A stretch of DNA of 64,000 nucleotides, taken from contig JAEMWC010000002.1 in assembly GCA_016490735.1 (NCBI GenBank), positions 2,016,001 to 2,080,000 of the forward strand, read 5' to 3'. This document shows positions 54,901 to 64,000 of the stretch, piece after piece; the first letter of the stretch is position 1; each line of letters begins with the position of its first letter. A model generated the notes under the pieces. That model searched no databases, had not been told where the DNA came from, and saw nothing but the letters and a program-made list of their open reading frames with translations. This DNA comes from Pachyseris speciosa (lineage: Eukaryota > Cnidaria > Anthozoa > Scleractinia > Pachyseridae). A program made the position numbers and the translations under genes.

Positions 54901-57790
54901 TCACCCTCGTTAAACAAACGAAGTCGATTTATTTTAAATGTTTGGTGGCCGAACGTTTCTCATAAAATTTCAACTAATAATTACAAAAGTAAATTATAAT
55001 TATCATAAAACATTTCCAGAATCCCTTGAGGTTATTTTTTCCCAAGTTTTGTAATTTTGGCAGTTTTATACCTAGGGGTGTGTCCCACCAGATAAAGATA
55101 ACATTTGCCATAAAATATCTGTTAACTGAAAGCTAGGGTGATGACGTCATCAGTCACTTGACTATCCCTGAAATAGCGTTTTAGGCTACTGTCACAAGAT
55201 TTCTTGAACAATTTAATGGCAAACAGGATATTTGAGGTTCCATTTGTGTGGAGCATATGAAAATAACCACTTGACGTCTGGCGTTTGAAATGGCAATGCA
55301 GATGAATGAGTCATGAATTTCTGAAAATAATTTTCATGGGAACAACTCTGAAAGAGTTTCCAAGTTTTGGGTAAACAAGAAAATAGGAAAATGGATATTC
55401 TGGGCAGATCTTATGGAGAAAATGCTTCATAAGTGCACCATACCTCCCCACAAAACGTATCCATTGGGTTCCCTCTGATTCATTCAAGCGAAGCGTCAGG
55501 ACATCGTCAAAGTACTCTTCGATGCGGTTTTAGACAATTTCAACCTTAAAATTACTATTGGTAATTTAGTGGTTTTCACGAGTGAATCACAGATGGAGAA
55601 CTCTATTTAGGTGTGATTAGAGAGACTTTGCCGTTAATTTACGGCAATTTTGAGTTGACGTGAGTCATCATCACCGTTCACGACTCTTTCAGTCGGTTGG
55701 GTGAAAAGTTTGTTCAAGTGCTGATACCAGAAGAGTAGAAGAATCATGAGAGCGACTATTATTTTGGAGAAGGATTTTTAACATTCTTACAAGCCTTAAT
55801 TGTTGGGAGTTGACTGCTGTCGAACCGACAAATGTTTGAGAATGTATGTAAACAAGCTGGTCGAGTCAGTTCAAGAATCGAATTTGAAGGGAAACTGTTA
55901 ATTCCAGGATCCAGGAGCTTTTGTGAAAATCGAAAACTAAAAACTAAACTACCCAGAGGTAGGAAGCAAAAGCAAAGTAGATGGTACTTCTAGTAACCGA
56001 CTTTTGTTGAAACCCCTTGATTTGTATTTATTTATATATATATTTTTTCCTGGAATTGTGGATTTTCATACCCTGTATTCATTCCTCTCTTGTAACTAGG
56101 GAAGAAATTAGCAAGCTGAATTGACAACTTTTGCAGTGCTTTTCTAGCTTGTGAATTGAAAAAGTATTACCAGGCCAAATGGAACCAGTGATGTGCTGCT
56201 TTTGAGGTAGCTGTGGTCAGTTTGAATTTTACCCGATTTTAGCATGAACATTTGCAAAACGTAATTCAACTTGTCAACTCCCTGCATTATGATAAAGCCC
56301 AAATGTCACATCACAGTGAATGTTATATGTAGTTATTGAACTTAAGGGGTAAAGTTTCTTGATTCTTAGCCAAATTTCTCAAAACTGACACCATAAATAA
56401 TTTCATGGAGAAATATAGAGTGGAATTATTGCTTTATTTATAACAAAACCTACATTGTATTTTATTTTGATTTTATGCTTCCAAATATACTTTTAATGTA
56501 ACATTTTATCCTGTAATGCCATCAAATACTTTGAACGTCGCAAGTTAGGAAGTATCGACAGGAAAAAATTATTAGAAGTTATGTTGTTTTTAATACATTT
56601 AGACGTTGTTATTAGCTTTATAGTTATCAAATCTACAGTGTGTTGAATTTAATAAGGTTGTAGTTGTTGTTGATAACGACCAGTGAAGTTGACACAGTTG
56701 TTCATAGTGAATTTTAGGGCTTGAAGGTTGAAGTGAAACAACTGAAGCACGTAAATAAAGTAAGCCAAAATGTGACAGTGGAGTGGTTCTATAAACCTTA
56801 TTTATTGTACAGTAGTAAATCAACCAGATGCAAACAAAGGTTTTGCTTTTTTGGGCATTTTATTTTTAGTGCAAAACAAAACTTCTGTGCTGTTCTTAAA
56901 ATGTAGTAAAAGATGAAAGAAAAAAAAAAAAGTCGACAGAAACTTAATGGAAACAAAGAAGACAATTAATGCAAACTTCAAAAACGGAGACCGTTGACAG
57001 AAACGTGGCAGAAACAAGGGATAACGGTAATTTGCAAACAGAAACAACGGAATCATGATACGACATTTCCATTCTGGAAACACGACGGAAATGTAACACA
57101 TACCCATAGAATGCAATTTCAATGTTTCCTCAAGACGGAAACGTGATGGAAACAAGTACTTTGAAGTTTCCGTTAGATTTAAGAAATACGGAAACATGAA
57201 GTTTCGTCCTGTGACGCCTTCTGAATTTTGTCCATTTTCTGCCACTTCCTCGCTTCTCTCGCCATCAAGCTTCAGGCAAATGAAGGCCAGGTAATTTTCG
57301 AAGATTGATGCCAAAAAAACTTGCAGGCAGCTTGCTCATAACGACCTCAAGTAACTCCGTGAAATTTCACATTCGCCGCCACTTTGCCACCGTCATAGGA
57401 TATCATCCGACGTGGTCGATCATAACGGTCGTTATCAAATTCGAATTCACCGGCTCCGCCAGTGGTTCGGACAAAGAATTATTAAATTGGTATAGCAACT
57501 AAAAATATTTCAGTTTGTTTTGAAAACAACACTAAATTATGCTGTCAGGTCTTTTTTTATTGTTTTTTAGAAAATAAAAGCTGAATTGATGCGCTGACGA
57601 AAACACGCCGAGCCGCTTGGTGAGCCGGTGAGGGTCATTTGTTTTTTACTCAAATTTGATAACGACCGTTATGAAAAAAATGCATTTTGCTTATCAAAAT
57701 ATTTTTAAGCTAGTGTAAGCTATTCAGAATTACAGAATCAGGACATTCTCGGCTGTTTCGACTAGGCTAAGAAGAGTGAAATAAAATTTT
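54901..57790. other. Long non-coding stretch
   Basis: No supported gene. GGAAAC/GAAACG-type degenerate repeats lie at 56990-57200, and the 164-codon minus-strand frame at 56820-57314 is read across them. Nothing else was recognised. Confidence 0.4.
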
Positions 57791-57796
57791 ATTACA

Positions 57797-59470
57797 GAAA
57801 ACCATGGCCAGTTTCTTACTGTTTACTTACATGTAACATTTTACCATTTGTTTTTGTTTGATAATCACCAGTCAGTCCCACTTATATTGATCACTTTTAA
57901 ACAGTTTTGTTTTGTTACTTTAAAGATCTCAGCATAGCATTTCTTTAATTACTTTATTATGTGGCCTTTGCTGTACTTCCACTTTATGTGCAAATTTTCG
58001 TTTGAAAATATTTGTCCTGTGCAAAGAGCAGGACAAAAAACGACAGTGTGTTTACAACAATATTCCCATTTGTGCCAGTGACTCCGAACAATGAAGGTTT
58101 GCATGAAAGCAAATTTTGATGTGACAGTGGTCTGTTATGTGTATGAGGCATTATATCTGATGCCTGCAGTTTCATCAGCAACGTGATAGGTCTGTACACT
58201 ACAGTGTGCAGTGCTTTTAACTAAAAACATGCTTCAAATATGTGGACACAGTCAGATATGAATAAGCTTAATTTGTAGTATTGTTAGCAGAAAACCAATA
58301 TTGCTGATGTTGACCAGACCCAGCATTAAGCATCTGAGATAACAGCTCTTGTCAATTTATAGCAATTACCCTGCACCTTTTGATAGCAAAATGTTTTAAC
58401 CACATGCCTGATAGCTGATCGATTTATGACAAGCTTAAATTTCGTACCTAGCTTTTCCTACTCCTTTTACCTGGAGGTGTAGCTTTAGTTAGCGATGAGT
58501 CCTAAATTGAATCCGGAATCATATTTGACCTCTTTTTTCTTCAGTTAGTTTCAACAGAGACACAAACTCAAAAACAGAAACAGAAACTTGTGATAGTACC
58601 GAGCAAGTATGTCCATGATTTAGCTGACTCAATAGGTTCATGGAAGAAGAATTATTAAAGCTTGGATATAAATAAATTTACACAAGGACTGAATTAATCT
58701 TTCTTATTAGAAAATATGTTTTTTATTTGGTGAGGCATTGAAAAAAAAAATGCATTGGGCTAATAACAATAATTAGAATTTGAAGCCACCCTAAACTATT
58801 CATGTTTTGCATAAGGGAATTCTTAGGTTGTCTATAGCTTTTTTGGCTATGCTAACAGTGAAATGAAAATAATTCTTTTATCACAGAAAACAACTTTTTT
58901 TACAATATTGATTTAACAAATTTTACCATTGTTGCTGTTTGATTTTCACAATAACCTCGGTCCACTAATATTGATCAGTCATTTTTTCATTGTTTTGTTT
59001 GTTTAAATTCAGCTTAGCATTCTCGAATTTAATTTATTCTATGGACGCTAGACTATTGAATTTAAGACTGCAGTAAATAATAGCTTTTCAAACATTTGTC
59101 AGAATATGTTTGCTATAGTGCACAAAAAGGACAATTTCCTATTTTTGTAATATTTGTGCCATTGCCTCTGAACAGTTGTTACTATAGAAAACAACTTTCA
59201 TGCCATTGTCTTTAAATTAATTTCTATACTATTGTTGTTGTTAGATGATCACCATTACCTCCAGTAACACTGATCAGATTCAAGTTATTTTGATCATTTT
59301 GTTTATTTTGATATTCAGCTTAGCATTTCTAATTGAATTAATCTATGGCTTCTAAATTGTTCGAGTTAAAACTGCTAAACTCTACAAGCATTTTTTGGTG
59401 TGCAAATATGTCTTTGAAATTAATTATGTTGGCTTGTATACAAAGGAGGACAAATAATATCATGACAAGT
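57797..59470 (+). repeat. Three diverged copies of an unknown repeat
   Basis: Blocks in the order AGAAAACMA, TTTGWTTTTCAC/ATAATCACC, YACTAATATTGATCA, TTTTGTTTRTTT, AGCTTAGCATT and GARTTAATYTATGG recur at about 57797, 58885 and 59180. A GGACAAA...TTTGTGCCA block follows the first two. Copies are heavily diverged. Confidence 0.5.
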
Positions 59471-59493
59471 TGGTAAGTTATGTACTAGTTATG

Positions 59494-59638
59494 CAACGCT
59501 TTCGAGTGGTATACCGTGGAATATCTCACGCGTCACTTGTATTTTCTTGGTATACACACGAGCCTTTAGGCGATTGTGTATACCAAGAAAATTCAAGTAA
59601 CGAGTGGGATATTCCACGGTATACCACGAGAAAGGGTT
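59494..59638. repeat. Inverted repeat, 145 bp
   Basis: CTTTCGAGTGGTATACCGTG and GGAATAT...CTTGTATTTTCTTGG face matching inverse blocks with a 20-bp loop. MITE-like. A second inverted pair (TGTATTTTCTATGRCATGGT) follows at 59650-59840. Confidence 0.65.
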
Positions 59639-59974
59639 ACATGACTATTTCATACCATGTCATAGAAAATACAGTGGCCAGCAAGGCCAGCATAAGCGGG
59701 AAACTCAACGCACGATGGGATGGTTGGGTGTGATACCCTTGAATTGCATTGATCGATTGGAAGGTTCGATGGAATACTGAAGAATATACAACGGCTTTCC
59801 TGCATTCTGATTGACTGTATTTTCTATGGCATGGTATAAATCCGTATATGCCACCGACTCGGAACAGAGGTGGCAAGCATGAAAACAGATTTTATGTGAC
59901 ATAAGTCTGTTATGCGCCGGCATTAGCAAACACAACAAGCAAAAACAAGGGAAAACGCTGTGTTGCTCAGTGGG

Positions 59975-60055
59975 GTTGTCTTGGTAGTGTAGTGGTGATC
60001 ACACCCGACTAGTGTCTGGGGGACGTGGGTTCCCGCTCAGGAATTTAATTGTCAC
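59975..60055 (+). repeat. tRNA-like SINE head
   Basis: TTGGTAGTGTAGTGGTGATC resembles an A box, and GACGTGGGTTCCCGC resembles a B box. It is the longer relative of the stub at 15282-15327. Not a working tRNA, as the arms do not pair well. Confidence 0.5.
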
Positions 60056-60116
60056 TTAGAAGATGTTCGTCTTTGGTCTGTTTTAAACTTTCAGAAAGGT
60101 TTTCATACAGTGAAGT

Positions 60117-61025
60117 ATATAGATAGATATATACTTTTGTTCAGTTGCACGTGCGCACGTGTGCATCTCGCACCTGTCATTGTTTAGCTTGACAAAAACA
60201 TTAATTAGTCCAGTGAGAAACCAAAGTGCAGGAACGTCTTACGCTTAATTTTTCTTTTTCGATTATTTCTTTACCTCTGCCTGATGATTTGGAAAACCAC
60301 TGAAGAGGTATCAAAGCTGATGGGTGTAAGACAGAGAAATGTACAGTTGAACATCTAGTGCGGAGAATCCCCGGGGACGGAGGGCAAATTCGTCAGCCCA
60401 AAAACTAAACATTGCACATTTTTTTTATTAACGCAGGATTTACGGTATACCCAGCGCGTATTCATTTGGGGGTTTTTCACTGTTCCAACCACAATTTGAA
60501 CTTGATTTGTACCATGTAAACATTTAGGATAAAACTACAATGCAGTTTCTTTAGCAACGCATGTTAGTATAATCCCTGACTATGCGTGTGATCAAACGAA
60601 ACCGGTTGGATAATAAACAAAGTTGACAAGATCTGTTGGTGCGTGAAGCTCACTGTTTTTATTTAAAAAAAAAAAAAATAAACAAAAGAATAAAAGAAAC
60701 ATTTGTCAAATTGTCGTTAATAGAGAGATCAAGTTTGTATGAAATTTCCCTCAGAAGCCTAATGCTCGTACTACAGAGTGTCAGTATTACAGAGGTATTT
60801 TTTGTATTAGAGAGGTTCATCGGCCTTGATACTTCTAATCGGCCCTGATACCTCTTCACTGGTTTTGAAAATAATCAGTCAGAGACAAAGGCATAATTAG
60901 AAAAGGAAAATAACGCGCAAGACGTCTCCCCCACTTATGTTTCTCACCGGACTAATTAATGTTTTTGCCAAGCTAAACAATGACAGCTGCGAGACGCGAA
61001 CGTGCGCACGTGCAACTGAACAAAA

Positions 61026-61035
<10 letters not shown>
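60117..61035. repeat. Inverted arms before a PLE
   Basis: 60117-60245 (TATACTTTTGTTCAGTTGCA...GTTTAGCTTGACAAAAAC) is inverted at 60935-61035. CTGAAGAGGTATCA near 60300 is inverted near 60845. It probably derives from PLE terminal repeats. The sequence between holds nothing recognised. Confidence 0.6.

Positions 61036-61082
<47 letters not shown>
61027..61082. repeat. (TA)n microsatellite
   Basis: A pure 56-bp TA run, followed by more TATATAAA units to 61190, directly precedes the PLE coding region. Confidence 0.9.
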
Positions 61083-61085
<3 letters not shown>

Positions 61086-61194
61086 CTTTGAATGAAAACG
61101 TTTCTGCAAACGGGTGTATATATAAATATATATATGTGTTTGGTGTATATATAAATATATATATGTGTTTCTGCAAACGGGTGGATATATATAG

Positions 61195-62253
61195 CTTGTC
61201 AAAAACATTGACCTCAACAATGTTGTACTATCAATCAAACTTACGCACGAAATTTCTACAAATTCAGTAAATTTCCTGGATACTACAGTCCTGAAAGATG
61301 AGCAAGGCTACATCAACACTGATGTTTATCAGAAACCTACTGATACTCATCCATACCTACATTGGACCTCGGCACACCCACCTCATCTCAAACGCAGCAT
61401 CCCATATAGCCAGGCTTTGAGGTTGAGGCGTATATGCTCGTCAACAGATACACTAAGGAAACGGATGATCGAATATTCCGATTTTTTCGTAGCATGTGGC
61501 TATGAACGAGGCAAAGTACTAGATGAAATGCAGAGAGTACTAACACTGACTCAAGAGGAATGTTTACAGACCAAAGAACGGCAACCCATGGACCGCATCC
61601 CTTTTGTCATTACATACAACCCCCACGCCACATTCATTGCGGAAGTAGCAAAACGTAATTGGAACTTTCTTAAATCAAAAGAACGATTAGCACTAATATT
61701 CAACAAACCGCCCCTGGTTGCATACAGACGACCAAAGAGTCTCAGGGACAGACTCGTGAGCACAAAATTTAGGAACGGGACAACTGATACTACTCTTATA
61801 CCGAGGGGCTGTAGAGCTTGTCAAAGACCGAAGTGCAGCTGGTGTAATAAGATAAATGAGACACAAACATTCAAAAGCACCAGTAACAATAAGATTTTCA
61901 CCATATTTCATTCTGTGGACTGTCAATCGTCATGGGTAATTTACATCATCGAATGTAACATATGCAGGCTACAGTACATCGGTAAAAGTGAAACAGGATT
62001 TAATTTGCGTTTAAACAACCATAGAAACCACATCAAAAAGGGAGTCAATTCCTGCGAACTTACGGACCACTTTCTACATAATATAAACTCACTTAACTTT
62101 GAAAATGACGTAACCATTACAGTCATAGAACAAATTAGAAAAGATCATTTCGCAATTGACCGGAAGAAGGAACTATTACGTAACAGAGAGATGTTTTGGC
62201 AAAGAATGCTTAACTCAACACAGCCAAACGGACTAAACAAAAGAACTGGCTAG
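61195..62253 (+). CDS. PLE polyprotein, C-terminal part (RT end plus GIY-YIG)
   Basis: The frame is open without stops from 61195 (after TAG at 61192) to TAG 62251. It encodes the reverse-transcriptase end (NSVNFLDTTVL, TDVYQKPTDTHPYL, SIPYSQALRLRRICSS) and the linker with GYERGKVLDEM and FVITYNPHATF. Next come a Cys cluster (CRACQRPKCSWC) and the GIY-YIG nuclease: WVIYIIECNICRLQYIGKSE, then FNLRLNNHRNHI and a later ELLRNREMFW. The polymerase fingers and palm are missing at the 5' side, where a (TA)n tract begins, so the copy is 5'-truncated but not decayed. A hammerhead follows 188 bp after the stop. Confidence 0.88.
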   Translation, partial: LVKNIDLNNVVLSIKLTHEISTNSVNFLDTTVLKDEQGYINTDVYQKPTDTHPYLHWTSAHPPHLKRSIPYSQALRLRRICSSTDTLRKRMIEYSDFFVACGYERGKVLDEMQRVLTLTQEECLQTKERQPMDRIPFVITYNPHATFIAEVAKRNWNFLKSKERLALIFNKPPLVAYRRPKSLRDRLVSTKFRNGTTDTTLIPRGCRACQRPKCSWCNKINETQTFKSTSNNKIFTIFHSVDCQSSWVIYIIECNICRLQYIGKSETGFNLRLNNHRNHIKKGVNSCELTDHFLHNINSLNFENDVTITVIEQIRKDHFAIDRKKELLRNREMFWQRMLNSTQPNGLNKRTG

Positions 62254-62440
62254 AGTTTCACAAAGTCTTTTACAAAGTTTTGGGTACAGAAAATGTTTAT
62301 AACACACGTTGTAACGGAAGTGAAAACTCTTTGACACTACTTGTCTAATTGTAAACAACACGCTTCTACGTAAGAAACCTCAATTGGTTTACGTCACACA
62401 ATTAACATTAAGTCAAATTTGTAACGAATTCAATGAGTTT

Positions 62441-62480
62441 AGACTCCTGATGAAGGCGTAAGCCGAAACGCGTCGGGTCT
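62441..62480 (+). ncRNA. Hammerhead ribozyme downstream of PLE frame
   Basis: Stem I AGACTC (62441-62446) pairs with GGGTCT (62475-62480), with one G-U. CTGATGA is at 62447-62453. Stem II is GGC/GTAA/GCC (62455-62464). GAAAC is at 62465-62469. A minimal stem III AC/GC/GT follows, with cleavage base C62474. The very short stem III is the form typical of PLE hammerheads. Confidence 0.87.
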
Positions 62481-62528
62481 CGAATAAAGCGTTAAAAGGA
62501 AAGCCGATATTTCATTGTGCATAGTATA

Positions 62529-64000
62529 TATATATATAGTACAGTAAGATAGGGAGGGGATATATTAGCAACTGATTGCCTTAATTACTTAGGATCACCA
62601 GCCTATTCCCGTTTGGATGGCGATTCGTTAGGGATTTCTGAGAAATACAAACAGACAAGGTTAATTTGGGAACAGAAATCAACAACTAAGTAATTAAGTG
62701 AAAATGTGGCTCAGCCAGGAATCGAACCTGGGTCTCCAGATTACCGGTTGGATGCCTTAACCACTAGGCCACTGAACCAACCACACTGGGAACACATATT
62801 TTTACTGTACAACACATACACAGTGTGGCCTTATTTTTATGGTAAGGTCTAAGGAGACAATTTCACACATTTTCTGCAATCAGGATCACGTCACTACTCC
62901 CCGGTCGATTCCTGGCTGAGCGACATTTTCACTTAATTACTTAGTTGTTGATTTCTGTTCCCAAATTAATCTTGTCTGTTTGTATTTCTCAGAAATCCCT
63001 AATGAATCGCCATCCAAACGGGAATAGGCTGGTGATCCTAAGTAATTAAGGCAATCAGTTGCTAATATATCCCCTCCCTACCTTACTGTAATTAATTAAT
63101 TTCCAGGGGGATTTGGCCGTGCATCGCCGATCGACCGGGGAGTAGTGACGTGATCCTGATTGCAGAAAATGTGTGAAATTGTCTCCTCGGACCTTACCAT
63201 AAAAATAAGGCCACACTGTATGTGTTGTACAGTAAAAATATGTGTTCCCAGTGTGGCTGGTTCAGTGGCCTAGTGGTTGAGGCATCCGACCGGTAATCTG
63301 GAGACCCAGGTTCGATTCCTGGCTGAGCCACATTTTCACTTAATTACTTAGTTGTTGATTTCTGTTCCCATCCAAGAGTTAGGTTATTTAAACATTTACT
63401 GCAACTCTGAGATTCATGCTTCTTGCGAAGCAATCATCAGGCAACATCAGTACAGTAAGTTAGGGAGGGGATATATTAGCAACTGATTGCCTTAATTACT
63501 TAGGATCACCAGCCTATTCCCGTTTGGATGGCGATTCGTTAGGGATTTCTGAGAAATACAAACAGACAAGGTTAATTTGGGAACAGAAAACAACAACTAA
63601 GTAATTAAGTGAAAATGTGGCTCAGCCAGGAATCGAACCTGGGTCTCCAGATTACCGGTTGGATGCCTTAACCACTAGGCCACTGAACCAACCACACTGG
63701 GAACACATATTTTTACTGTACAACACATACACAGTGTGGCCTTCTGATGGTGAGGTCCGAGGAGACAATTTCACACATTTTCTGCAATCAGGATCACGTC
63801 ACTACTCCCCGGTCGATCGGCGATGCAAGGCCAAATCCCCCTAGAAATTAATTAAGTACAGTAAGGTAGGGAGGGGATATATTAGCAACTGATTGCCTTA
63901 ATTACTTAGGATCACCAGCCTATTCCCATTTGGATGGCGATTCATTAGGGATTTCTGAGAAATACAAACAGACAAAGTTAATTTGGAAACAGAAATCAAC
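62529..64000. repeat. Array of a tRNA-containing repeat, alternating strands
   Basis: A unit of about 400 bp appears at least five times: 62532-62910 (-), 62911-63092 (+, partial), 63093-63350 (+), 63452-63855 (-) and 63856-64000 (-, cut by the window). Each complete unit runs from a TACAGTAAGGTAGGGAGGGG end, past AATCGCCATCCAAACGGGAA and a tRNA-like core (GGTTCAGTGGCCTAGTGGTT to AGGTTCGATTCCTGGCTGAG), to GGCCAAATCCCCCT. The tRNA-like core has a good acceptor stem but a faulty anticodon arm. Identity between units is high. Confidence 0.75.
63397..63446 (-). ncRNA. Hammerhead-like motif, one core change
   Basis: Minus strand: TGTTGC/GCAGTA stem I (with wobbles), CTGATGA (63440-63434), stem II TGCTT/CGCAA/GAAGCA, then GAATC where GAAAC is required, a short stem III and a GUU cleavage site. 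The A-to-T change breaks the invariant A15.1-U16.1 pair. It lies in a 100-bp fragment wedged between array units. Confidence 0.6.

Noticed and set aside
56820..57314. A 164-codon minus-strand frame
   Set aside because: Composition is Phe/Leu-rich, it runs over poly-A/T and GAAAC-type repeats, and it has no domain-like pattern.
63243..63335. Functional tRNA gene with CTGAGCC acceptor end
   Set aside because: The acceptor stem pairs, but the anticodon stem is mismatched and no U33-anticodon layout fits. Copies lie inside a repeat array.

Overview
Eukaryotic nuclear DNA, most probably from a cnidarian and likely an anthozoan such as a stony coral. Reasons: AT-rich intergenic DNA, an intron-containing animal gene with GT/AG splice sites, many Penelope-like retroelements (PLEs), tRNA-derived SINEs, MULE, hAT, L1-type and tyrosine-recombinase elements, and hammerhead ribozymes tied to PLEs. 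No bacterial operons, CRISPR arrays or rRNA genes were seen. The host assignment is inference from element content; no species can be named.

Layout. 1-5430 holds the last five coding exons and 3' UTR of an eIF4G homologue (+), the only confidently recognised host gene. 5430-9500 is intergenic with inverted-repeat elements and a 231-bp-period retrozyme-like repeat carrying an intact hammerhead ribozyme. 9500-15000 is a nested PLE graveyard; one copy is split by a 2.3-kb long-TIR element whose empty site survives nearby. 15330-19000 and 23900-30020 are two inverted copies (A and B) of one composite repeat, each altered by later insertions, with a hAT remnant, an L1-type LINE and a 4.4-kb insertion in or between them. 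30020-38250 has long inverted arms around a SINE, an OTU-protease remnant and a 6.4-kb MULE with a spliced transposase gene. 38880-42430 holds tyrosine-recombinase and Myb remnants (+) converging on an SF3-type helicase gene (-). 42530-47500 is repeats and microsatellites. A signal-anchor exon lies at 47526 with a PLE in the intron that follows. 49070-50535 is a foldback element. 54900-59470 is mostly non-coding with a diverged triplicated repeat. 61195-62480 is a PLE with a long open frame and a hammerhead ribozyme. 62529-64000 is an alternating-orientation array of a tRNA-containing repeat.

Interplay. PLE enzymes (reverse transcriptase plus GIY-YIG nuclease) are the likely source of the hammerhead-bearing repeats. 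Most DNA elements here are non-autonomous, and target-site duplications (TTAA, TA, TAGATT, GTTTAG, TAAGACC) give several independent transposition signatures. The best candidates for something undescribed are the recombinase/Myb/SF3-helicase locus (39.1-42.4 kb), the unidentified coding module repeated in copies A and B, and the set of intact and mutated hammerheads.
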